From Bacillota bacterium (GTDB lineage: Bacteria; Bacillota; Bacilli; Bacillales_B; DSM-18226): a stretch of 6,717 nucleotides of DNA. Position 1 is the first letter of the stretch. Each line of letters opens with the position of its first letter. Location: assembly GCA_021821235.1 (NCBI GenBank), contig JAKACS010000170.1, positions 1-6,717 on the forward strand. Direction: 5' to 3'. A program made the translations under genes and the position numbers. Of this stretch, positions 1-4,836 are shown one piece after another. The notes below the pieces were generated by a model. The model ran no database searches, was not told the DNA's origin, and was given only the letters and a program-made list of their open reading frames with translations.

Positions 1-4
1 TCAA
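1..4 (-). CDS. spo0A: Start of spo0A, sporulation response regulator (only the first 4 bases are in the window)
   Basis: Only a TTG codon (bases 4-2, minus strand) and one further base are visible, so the product cannot be read. The call rests on context. A strong Shine-Dalgarno (GAGGAGG, 20-14) sits 9 bases upstream of the TTG. A sigma-H promoter and 0A boxes precede it. spoIVB lies immediately upstream on the same strand, and in Bacillus spoIVB is followed by spo0A. Spo0A is the phosphorelay-controlled response regulator that commits the cell to sporulation, and from memory its gene often has a non-ATG start. The gene identity is inferred from synteny and promoter elements, not from protein sequence. 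Confidence 0.65.
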
Positions 5-13
5 CGCGAATTT

Positions 14-20
14 CCTCCTC
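14..20 (-). promoter_or_regulatory. Ribosome binding site of spo0A
   Basis: GAGGAGG on the minus strand is a near-full match to the Bacillus anti-Shine-Dalgarno. It lies 9 bases before a TTG codon at 4-2, which is the usual Gram-positive spacing. It is the main reason for placing a start codon at the very edge of the window. Confidence 0.75.
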
Positions 21-69
21 AATTCCAATTATACTCTCTAATAAGTCTCTATTCTCTATTCTAAATTAC

Positions 70-98
70 AAATTCGACAATGCAACATAAATTCCTTT
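70..98 (-). promoter_or_regulatory. Sigma-H promoter of spo0A (Ps)
   Basis: Reading the minus strand, AAAGGAATT (98-90) is followed after 11 bases by GTCGAATTT (78-70). Both fit the published sigma-H consensus (RNAGGAWWW, 11-12 bases, RNNGAATWW) at every defined position. Transcription would begin near base 63, giving a leader of about 60 bases before the TTG start. In B. subtilis spo0A is switched from a vegetative sigma-A promoter to a sigma-H promoter (Ps) at the onset of sporulation, and this element has the expected sequence and position for Ps. Confidence 0.8.
73..80 (-). promoter_or_regulatory. 0A box (Spo0A~P binding site) overlapping the sigma-H -10 element
   Basis: TTGTCGAA on the minus strand is an exact copy of the consensus 0A box bound by phosphorylated Spo0A. 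It shares GTCGAA with the -10 region of the sigma-H promoter. Autoregulation of spo0A through several 0A boxes is known in B. subtilis. Whether this copy acts positively or negatively cannot be told from sequence, although overlap with a -10 element would more naturally hinder RNA polymerase. Confidence 0.7.
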
Positions 99-160
99 CG
101 TTTTTTTATTTTTTCTTAAAAAGTTTAATAAATCTTTGTTTTTCTTTCGTTTTCTCCTTG

Positions 161-168
161 TTTCGACT
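161..168 (-). promoter_or_regulatory. Weak 0A box-like site
   Basis: AAGTCGAA on the minus strand matches 6 of 8 positions of TTGTCGAA and keeps the GTCGAA core. It lies between the two perfect 0A boxes and about 63 bases upstream of the sigma-H -35 element. The sequence match alone is weak. The case rests on its place in a region where Spo0A autoregulation is expected. Confidence 0.4.
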
Positions 169-179
169 TTTCTCGTTTT

Positions 180-209
180 ATTTTGAAATTTCATCTGTAA
201 TTTTGTCGA
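180..209 (-). promoter_or_regulatory. Possible vegetative sigma-A promoter of spo0A (Pv candidate)
   Basis: TCGACA (209-204, five of six matches to TTGACA) and CAAAAT (185-180, four of six to TATAAT) are separated by 18 bases on the minus strand. The -10 is poor and the spacing is one base over optimum, so sequence alone does not establish a promoter. The position fits the vegetative promoter known upstream of spo0A in B. subtilis. A perfect 0A box covers the -35, as expected for a promoter shut off by Spo0A~P. Confidence 0.35.
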
Positions 210-210
210 A
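203..210 (+). promoter_or_regulatory. 0A box (Spo0A~P binding site), upstream copy
   Basis: TTGTCGAA reads on the plus strand, opposite in orientation to the copy at 73-80, and is a perfect consensus 0A box. It covers the -35 element of the Pv candidate, so bound Spo0A~P would be placed to block that promoter. It lies 80 bases downstream of the spoIVB stop codon, in non-coding sequence. Confidence 0.65.
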
Positions 211-259
211 AAATCTTTAACAGAGCAGTTCCAAAGGCGGATGCGTCTTTTTTAACTAA

Positions 260-288
260 AAAAAAACAGGCATAGCGCCTGTTTTTTT
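260..288 (-). terminator. Rho-independent terminator of spoIVB
   Basis: A 12-bp perfect inverted repeat (260-271 with 277-288) has the GC core CAGGC/GCCTG, a 5-base loop (272-276) and a run of T on the minus strand after the second arm. It begins 3 bases after the spoIVB stop codon. A-runs and T-runs flank the core on both sides, so it could also stop plus-strand transcripts. It separates spoIVB from the spo0A promoters. Confidence 0.85.
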
Positions 289-291
289 CAG

Positions 292-1581
292 TTAGCTCGC
301 CTTCTCAGCCTGTTTATCATAAATGTTAATTCCCGCTTCTGAAAGCATCCATTCAATGTGGACGCCATAGCCGGAAGTTGGATCATTTACAAACACATGC
401 GTCACGGCACCAACCAGCTTGCCATCTTGAATAATCGGACTTCCGCTCATTCCTTGAACGATTCCACCCGTTTTTTGCAAAAGCTTGGGATCGGTTACTT
501 TGATCACCATTCCTTTGGTAGCCGGAAATTTTTGCGGAATCGTACTGACAATTTCAATATCAAATGCTTCAACTTTATCACTGTCCACTACAGTTAAAAT
601 TTTCGCAGGTCCTTCCTTTACCTGACTGGACAATGCAATTGGCATCGGCTTATCCATAATTCCGTTTTTTAGCTCCTTGTTTAACTTTCCAAAGATACCA
701 AACGGACTGTTTTTTTGAATATTGCCGACAATTTCCCGATCTGAGGAAAATCTCGCTAATTTTTCTCCAGGTTCTCCATTGCTTCCTTTTTCAATCGAGG
801 TTACTGTCGAACGAACGATTTCTCCATTTTCAACTACAATTGGTTTTTTCGTATCCATATCTGAAATGACATGCCCTAACGCCCCGTATTTTTTCGATTG
901 CGGATGAACAAATGTCATTGTGCCAATACCTGCTGCGGAATCACGAATATACAAGCCCAATTTATACACATCTTCCCCTTTTGCTTTTAGAGGGGTCAGC
1001 TTTGTTGTAAACTTTTCATGGTCACGGTTTATGACCAGGTTTAACACTTGATGATTTTGACCTGCACTCTGGACAATAGGTGCAACATCAGCCATTTTGC
1101 TTATTTTTGTTCCATTTATTTCAGTGATCATATCACCGACTTTGATTCCTGCTAATTCTCCGGGTGATTTTTTGCCTTCATCAGTGGGAACGAGGTGGTG
1201 ACCAACCACAAGCACTCCTGCAGTGTTTAATTTCACACCGATGGATTCACCGCCCGGTATTACTTTAAAGTTTTTTAAAACGTTTACATCGACCTTTTTA
1301 ATCGGAATACCCGCAAACTCTAGAAGCATTTCATTTTGACCTTGCTCGTCTGCTTGAATGGAAACGGAATGCGATTTTTGATTAAGAGAGATACTGTTAT
1401 TGTGATTCGAAAGAACGGCTGTAACCGGTGCAGCCTTTTGTATTGTGTAATTCTGCCCTTTAAAAATCGTGACCTGATTCGGTATCTTCAAGTATTGTTG
1501 AAAGGGCTGTAAAGAAAGTAGGCTTGCTAATGAAACAAGGAGAATTCCACCAATCATTTTTCTAAGAAGTTCCAGCTTCAA
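292..1581 (-). CDS. spoIVB: SpoIVB, sporulation serine peptidase (family S55) with PDZ domain
   Basis: SpoIVB is made in the forespore, is secreted into the space between the forespore membranes, and cleaves SpoIVFA so that the SpoIVFB protease can process pro-sigma-K in the mother cell. It also cleaves SpoIIQ. With the start used here the protein has 429 residues; the B. subtilis protein has about 426. Visible parts are a basic N-terminus, one hydrophobic segment (about 10-26) that anchors or exports it, a PDZ domain (about 110-195, with [10 protein letters not shown]), and the peptidase domain. By alignment with B. subtilis His236, Asp363 and Ser378, the triad is His237 (GALGHV), Asp364 (VTDP) and Ser379 (GMSGSP), all present. 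The start chosen is TTG at 1581-1579, 9 bases from the Shine-Dalgarno. The upstream GTG at 1590 has only about 1 base of spacing. The N-terminal length then also fits B. subtilis. The gene has its own promoter and terminator. Confidence 0.96.
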   Translation of the reverse strand: MKLELLRKMIGGILLVSLASLLSLQPFQQYLKIPNQVTIFKGQNYTIQKAAPVTAVLSNHNNSISLNQKSHSVSIQADEQGQNEMLLEFAGIPIKKVDVNVLKNFKVIPGGESIGVKLNTAGVLVVGHHLVPTDEGKKSPGELAGIKVGDMITEINGTKISKMADVAPIVQSAGQNHQVLNLVINRDHEKFTTKLTPLKAKGEDVYKLGLYIRDSAAGIGTMTFVHPQSKKYGALGHVISDMDTKKPIVVENGEIVRSTVTSIEKGSNGEPGEKLARFSSDREIVGNIQKNSPFGIFGKLNKELKNGIMDKPMPIALSSQVKEGPAKILTVVDSDKVEAFDIEIVSTIPQKFPATKGMVIKVTDPKLLQKTGGIVQGMSGSPIIQDGKLVGAVTHVFVNDPTSGYGVHIEWMLSEAGINIYDKQAEKAS

Positions 1582-1590
1582 ACTTTTCAC

Positions 1591-1597
1591 TCTCCTC
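1591..1597 (-). promoter_or_regulatory. Ribosome binding site of spoIVB (decides the start)
   Basis: GAGGAGA on the minus strand is the only strong Shine-Dalgarno here. It abuts the GTG at 1590-1588, leaving no usable spacing, but sits 9 bases from the in-frame TTG at 1581-1579. This favours TTG as the true start and shortens the protein by three residues. Confidence 0.65.
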
Positions 1598-1634
1598 GCT
1601 TCTGTCCACTTACTTTGAAAAATGGCTACAGTTA

Positions 1635-1664
1635 TAATTTTGCCTGCAAATTCGCCATTTATAA
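1635..1664 (-). promoter_or_regulatory. Forespore (sigma-F/sigma-G type) promoter of spoIVB
   Basis: GGCAAAATTA (1644-1635, minus strand) fits the sigma-F -10 pattern GGNNANANTA at every defined position. Fifteen bases upstream TTATA (1664-1660) matches GYATA at four of five positions. The predicted transcript would begin near 1628, about 30 bases before the Shine-Dalgarno. B. subtilis spoIVB is transcribed mainly by sigma-G with some sigma-F, and the two factors share similar -35 elements. This copy looks more like sigma-F than sigma-G, because the C of the sigma-G -10 CATNNTA is not in register. The sigma-factor assignment is an inference. Confidence 0.5.
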
Positions 1665-1677
1665 CTTTCGTTTACAT

Positions 1678-1706
1678 AAAAAGCTCCCCGGAAATGGGAA
1701 GCTTTT
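1678..1706 (-). terminator. Rho-independent terminator of recN
   Basis: An 11-bp stem (1696-1706 with 1679-1689) around a 6-base loop (1690-1695) is followed by five T on the minus strand. One position forms a U-G wobble when read as minus-strand RNA but a C-A mismatch on the plus strand, so the hairpin is built for minus-strand transcription. It starts 4 bases after the recN stop codon and would end the argR-recN transcript before the spoIVB promoter. Confidence 0.87.
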
Positions 1707-1710
1707 CAAA

Positions 1711-3390
1711 TTATTTATTTACTTTTGCCAACTGGAGCAGCTCTTTTGCATGCTGTTTTGTTAAATCGGTAATTTCCACCCCGGAAATCATTCTGCCGAT
1801 TTCTTTGATTTTGTCGTCTTCTGCAAGCTTTGTGACCGAAGTTTTCGTTCGGCCTCCTTTTATTTCCTTTGTAATAAAGAGATGTGTATCTGCCATTGCA
1901 GCCACTTGCGGCAGATGGGAAATACAAAGCACTTGAGAGTCCACTGACACTTTATAAATTTTTTCCGCGATTGCTTGGGCTACTCGTCCGCTGACACCTG
2001 TGTCCACTTCATCAAAAATAATCGAAGTGACTCCTTGATGTTTGGAAAAAATACTTTTAAGTGCAAGCATGATCCGCGACAATTCACCGCCTGAAGCAAT
2101 TTTTGAAAGCGGCTTTAAAGGTTCTCCCGGATTTGTTGACAAATAAAATTCAACTTGATCAGCTCCATTTTTCGTGAAATGCAGATCCGAACGAAACTGA
2201 ATTTGAAAAACAGTTTTCGCCATATAAAGTTCCTTCAATTCTTTATGAATCAGTTTTGTCAATTTGTCTGCCCATTTTTTGCGAAGATCTGTTAATTGCT
2301 TTGCTTCAAGTGTTAAATCTTTTCGCAATGAAGCAAGCTCTTTTTCTAATTTGCCAATATGAGTTTCCTTGTTTTGCAATGTTTCGATTTCTTCTTCAAT
2401 TTTCGCGGCATATTCTAGAATTTCTTCAATCGTCTGGCCATATTTCCGCTTTAGTTGGTTCAATTCCGTTAATCTTTCTTCAATTTCATTTAAACGCATT
2501 GGATCATATTCAAGTTGATCCAGCTCATTTCTTAAAGATCTGGAGACATCCTCCAAAACATAGTAGCTGTTTGACACCGATTCAAAAATGTCTTTATACG
2601 CTTCATCAATGCTTGCAGCAGCCTCAAGGTGTCCCATAACAAGCCCGATCCAATCAAGCCCTTTTTGTTCACCTTGCAATGCGGAATAACCAGATTGGAT
2701 CGCCTCGTAAATCTTTTCAAAATTGCTTAGCTTCCGCCGTTCCTCGATTAGCTGTTCATCTTCATTTAATTTTAAATGGGCATTTTGAATTTCATCGAGT
2801 TGAAATTGGATTAAATCGAGGCGGTGCGCCATTTGCTGCTCATTCTCACTTAAATGCTTTAATTTAGCCAATGTTTGTTCATAGCGATGATATACCGTTT
2901 GATATTCCGCAAGCGAAGGAGAAATTTCAGCAAAACCAAATTGATCCAATAAAGATAAATGACTTGATTCATTCATTAATTCTTGATGTTCATGCTGCCC
3001 ATGGATATCAACTAACGTACCCCCCATCTCCCTTAAGGTTGAAATGGTTACCAATTTCCCATTTATGCGGCAGACGCTTTTTCCGGAGCGGGAAATTTCT
3101 CTCCGCAGCACGACCATTCCATCTTCAATTTCAATGCCGAACTCCAGCGCTTTTTCGTAGCAGGCATGTTGTCCATGATCCAATTGGAAAAGTCCTTCAA
3201 TTTCTGCTTTTTCTTCCCCGTGCCGGACAAATTCCGCTGAACCGCGTCCGCCAACAAGCAAATGAATCGCGTCGATAATAATCGATTTACCGGCACCTGT
3301 TTCACCCGTTAAAACGGTCAAACCTTTTTCAAATGAAATCGAGAGCTTCTCGATGATGGCAAAATTTTTGATCGATAGTTCACTCAGCAA
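1711..3390 (-). CDS. recN: DNA repair protein RecN (SMC-like ATPase)
   Basis: RecN is a cytoplasmic SMC-family ATPase that gathers at DNA double-strand breaks early in RecA-dependent recombination and repair. The 559-residue protein has the family layout. An N-terminal ATPase half carries Walker A GETGAGKS (29-36) and HGQHEHQ (130-136). A long coiled-coil-rich middle spans about 155-375. The C-terminal ATPase half has signature SGGELSR (433-439), Walker B IIFDEVD (457-463) and switch His492 (ISHLPQ). The start is TTG at 3390-3388, with GGGAGGGAG just upstream, giving MLSELSIKNF, which matches the B. subtilis N-terminus. The ATG at 3423 would add 11 unrelated residues and run into argR. The B. 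subtilis protein has 576 residues, so this is within the family range. It follows argR by 19 bases with no terminator and is probably cotranscribed with it. I saw no LexA operator (CGAAC, 4 bases, GTTCG) upstream. Confidence 0.97.
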   Translation of the reverse strand: MLSELSIKNFAIIEKLSISFEKGLTVLTGETGAGKSIIIDAIHLLVGGRGSAEFVRHGEEKAEIEGLFQLDHGQHACYEKALEFGIEIEDGMVVLRREISRSGKSVCRINGKLVTISTLREMGGTLVDIHGQHEHQELMNESSHLSLLDQFGFAEISPSLAEYQTVYHRYEQTLAKLKHLSENEQQMAHRLDLIQFQLDEIQNAHLKLNEDEQLIEERRKLSNFEKIYEAIQSGYSALQGEQKGLDWIGLVMGHLEAAASIDEAYKDIFESVSNSYYVLEDVSRSLRNELDQLEYDPMRLNEIEERLTELNQLKRKYGQTIEEILEYAAKIEEEIETLQNKETHIGKLEKELASLRKDLTLEAKQLTDLRKKWADKLTKLIHKELKELYMAKTVFQIQFRSDLHFTKNGADQVEFYLSTNPGEPLKPLSKIASGGELSRIMLALKSIFSKHQGVTSIIFDEVDTGVSGRVAQAIAEKIYKVSVDSQVLCISHLPQVAAMADTHLFITKEIKGGRTKTSVTKLAEDDKIKEIGRMISGVEITDLTKQHAKELLQLAKVNK

Positions 3391-3396
3391 GGTATA

Positions 3397-3405
3397 CTCC
3401 CTCCC
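3397..3405 (-). promoter_or_regulatory. Ribosome binding site of recN (decides the start)
   Basis: GGGAGGGAG on the minus strand lies 6-8 bases before the TTG at 3390-3388 and a few bases after the argR stop codon. It settles the recN start on TTG rather than the ATG at 3423, which lies inside the argR coding sequence. Confidence 0.8.
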
Positions 3406-3409
3406 AGTG

Positions 3410-3859
3410 TTACAGCATCTCAAGGATCCGGTTTTTAATTACGTCTGTATCTTCTTCAGTTCGGCAAATGATCAGAATCGTATCGTCACCGCAAATGGTT
3501 CCTAAAATTTCTTCCCAATCGAGGTTATCGATTAAAGCGCCAATTGCCATTGCATTCCCAGGCAGGCACTTCATGACCAATAAATGCCCTGCCGCATCAA
3601 TGCGGACAAAAGCATCAATTAAAGCCCGTTTGAGCTTTTGCAGCGGATTAAACCGCTGATCTGCGGGTAAGCTGTACTTGTACCGTCCGTCTGATAAGGG
3701 TACTTTGACAAGATGCAATTCTTTAATGTCACGAGAAACCGTTGCCTGTGTGACATTTACACCAGCGTCCCTTAGTTCGTCGACTAATTCATCCTGTGTT
3801 TCAATATCATTATTTGCGATGATGTCTCTTATTTTTATATGACGTTGTCCTTTATTCAT
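3410..3859 (-). CDS. argR: Arginine repressor ArgR/AhrC
   Basis: ArgR (AhrC in B. subtilis) is a hexameric, arginine-dependent transcription factor that represses arginine synthesis genes and activates arginine catabolism by binding ARG boxes. The 149-residue product equals the B. subtilis length. The N-terminal winged helix-turn-helix (about 1-70) includes the recognition helix [12 protein letters not shown] (37-48). The C-terminal domain (about 75-149) drives oligomerisation and binds arginine through the GDD motif at 124-126 (TICGDDT). The start is the ATG at 3859-3857, giving [10 protein letters not shown] as in B. subtilis. An ATG 12 bases upstream overlaps the Shine-Dalgarno. It is separated from tlyA by a terminator and a 127-base gap, and followed by recN after 19 bases. 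argR next to recN is a conserved arrangement in Bacillus. Confidence 0.96.
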   Translation of the reverse strand: MNKGQRHIKIRDIIANNDIETQDELVDELRDAGVNVTQATVSRDIKELHLVKVPLSDGRYKYSLPADQRFNPLQKLKRALIDAFVRIDAAGHLLVMKCLPGNAMAIGALIDNLDWEEILGTICGDDTILIICRTEEDTDVIKNRILEML

Positions 3860-3864
3860 ATTTA

Positions 3865-3869
3865 CCTCC
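3865..3869 (-). promoter_or_regulatory. Ribosome binding site of argR (decides the start)
   Basis: GGAGG on the minus strand lies 5 bases before the ATG at 3859-3857. The in-frame ATG at 3871-3869 overlaps this site and has only a poor GGAG-like motif of its own upstream. The downstream ATG is therefore preferred, in agreement with the B. subtilis AhrC N-terminus. Confidence 0.7.
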
Positions 3870-3900
3870 ATAAGCGCTCCAAAACTTTCTGTTCAAGATT

Positions 3901-3913
3901 GTTTCTATTCATA
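3901..3913 (-). promoter_or_regulatory. Possible ARG box upstream of argR
   Basis: On the minus strand TATGAATAGAAAC resembles the first half of the B. subtilis ARG box (CATGAATAAAAAT and following bases), with ATGAATA and AAA conserved. The second half matches poorly. It overlaps the end of the weak promoter candidate, 32 bases before the argR Shine-Dalgarno, where an autoregulatory operator would sit. AT-rich DNA gives such half-matches by chance, so this is only a candidate. Confidence 0.25.
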
Positions 3914-3941
3914 TGTTAGCTGATTTTGCCATGCTTGTACA
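3913..3941 (-). promoter_or_regulatory. Weak sigma-A promoter candidate for argR-recN
   Basis: TGTACA (3941-3936) and TAACAT (3918-3913), 17 bases apart on the minus strand, each match four of six consensus bases. A promoter is expected in this gap because a terminator ends the upstream transcript, and this is the best-spaced pair I can see. The match is poor, so the exact elements are uncertain. Confidence 0.3.
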
Positions 3942-3965
3942 CGGATTTCCTTGATCCCTTTTAGC

Positions 3966-3994
3966 AAAAAGGATAAGCAACAATGCTTATCCTT
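3966..3994 (-). terminator. Terminator hairpin overlapping the tlyA stop codon
   Basis: A perfect 11-bp inverted repeat (3984-3994 with 3969-3979) with a 4-base loop is followed by a short T-run on the minus strand (3970-3966). The tlyA stop codon (3989-3987) lies inside the first arm. The stem is less GC-rich and the T-run shorter than at the other two terminators, so some readthrough into argR-recN is possible. Confidence 0.7.
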
Positions 3995-4829
3995 CAGGAC
4001 TATGTTTTGTTTTTAAATCTGCATGAGCGCTAGCGACGACTTTTTCGGGGGTTACAGGCAATCGGCTTTCTCCTTTGGGACGCTCTCCTTCCCACTTTAA
4101 ATGCAGGAGAAATTCAATATTTCCATCTCCTCCGGTTATTGGAGAATAGGAAAGATCCAATAGTATATACCCTTGTTCAATTGAAAAATCGATTATCTTT
4201 TCAATCACTTCTAAATGAATTTTCGGATCGCGGACGATCCCTTTCTTGCCGACCTGCTCCCTGCCAGCTTCAAACTGGGGCTTAATCAAGGCAACAATGT
4301 CGCTATCAGGAACCAGTAATGTTTTTAGAACTGGAAGGATGAGCTTGAGCGAAATAAAGGATACATCAATTGTAGCGAAATTTGGCATTTCCCCATCAAG
4401 ATCAGCTGGTGTCACGTAGCGGAAATTGGTTCTTTCCATAACTCGAACGCGCGGATCTTGACGAAGCTTCCAGGCAAGCTGATTATAGCCAACATCTAAA
4501 GCATATGACAGTTTTGCTCCGTTCTGCAACGCACAGTCGGTAAATCCGCCTGTTGAAGCACCGATATCAAGCATTACTTTTCCATCCACTTTTATAGAAA
4601 AAACATTTAATGCCTTTTCAAGTTTGAGACCCCCGCGGCTTACATATGGGAGAACATTTCCTTTTACCGTTAAAGGAAGATCCACACTGACCTTCTCACC
4701 CGGCTTATCTAAGCGCTCTTCATTTGTATAAACAAGCCCTGCCATAATGGCTCGCTTTGCTTTTTCACGCGTCTCCACTAGGCCTCTTTCAACAAGTAAA
4801 CTATCCAGTCGTTCTTTTTTTATTTTCAT
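3987..4829 (-). CDS. yqxC: TlyA-family rRNA 2'-O-methyltransferase (YqxC)
   Basis: This family methylates ribosomal RNA ribose 2'-hydroxyls using S-adenosylmethionine. The Mycobacterium tuberculosis TlyA targets are 16S C1409 and 23S C1920; the targets here are inferred at best. The 280-residue protein has an N-terminal S4 RNA-binding domain (about 5-66) and an FtsJ/RrmJ-type methyltransferase domain. Its SAM loop is DIGASTGGFTDC (88-99). The catalytic tetrad is complete: Lys69 (RGGLKL), Asp155 (TIDVSF), Lys183 (LIKPQFE) and Glu239 (GNIEF). Older annotations call such proteins haemolysins, but nothing seen here supports that. The ATG start gives MKIKKERLD, like the B. subtilis N-terminus. The only Shine-Dalgarno-like sequence, AAAGGG (4847-4842), is 12 bases away inside the end of dxs, which ends 7 bases upstream. 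Translation is therefore probably coupled to dxs. The last codons form part of a terminator. Confidence 0.94.
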   Translation of the reverse strand: MKIKKERLDSLLVERGLVETREKAKRAIMAGLVYTNEERLDKPGEKVSVDLPLTVKGNVLPYVSRGGLKLEKALNVFSIKVDGKVMLDIGASTGGFTDCALQNGAKLSYALDVGYNQLAWKLRQDPRVRVMERTNFRYVTPADLDGEMPNFATIDVSFISLKLILPVLKTLLVPDSDIVALIKPQFEAGREQVGKKGIVRDPKIHLEVIEKIIDFSIEQGYILLDLSYSPITGGDGNIEFLLHLKWEGERPKGESRLPVTPEKVVASAHADLKTKHSPEG

Positions 4830-4836
4830 CAGCCAA

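Noticed and set aside
28..33. TATAAT on the minus strand, a perfect -10 hexamer, upstream of spo0A
   Set aside because: No -35 partner (GAGAAT at 17-base spacing), and transcription would start at the Shine-Dalgarno itself, leaving no usable leader.
805..812. 0A box-like TGTCGAAC inside spoIVB
   Set aside because: Lies deep in coding sequence with no promoter nearby and is explained by codons; a chance match.
2256..3278. Open frames on the plus strand opposite recN
   Set aside because: They lie wholly opposite a conserved gene, have no recognisable domain or convincing ribosome binding site, and are shadows of the recN codons.
3391..3423. ATG at 3423 as the recN start
   Set aside because: It overlaps the argR coding end, adds 11 residues not seen in RecN proteins, and the strong Shine-Dalgarno points to TTG at 3390.
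3860..3871. ATG at 3871 as the argR start
   Set aside because: It overlaps the GGAGG that serves the ATG at 3859, and the longer form does not match the known AhrC N-terminus.
3987..4829. Haemolysin label sometimes given to TlyA-family proteins
   Set aside because: The S4 domain, SAM motif and complete Lys-Asp-Lys-Glu tetrad point to an rRNA methyltransferase, and there is no signal peptide or membrane segment.
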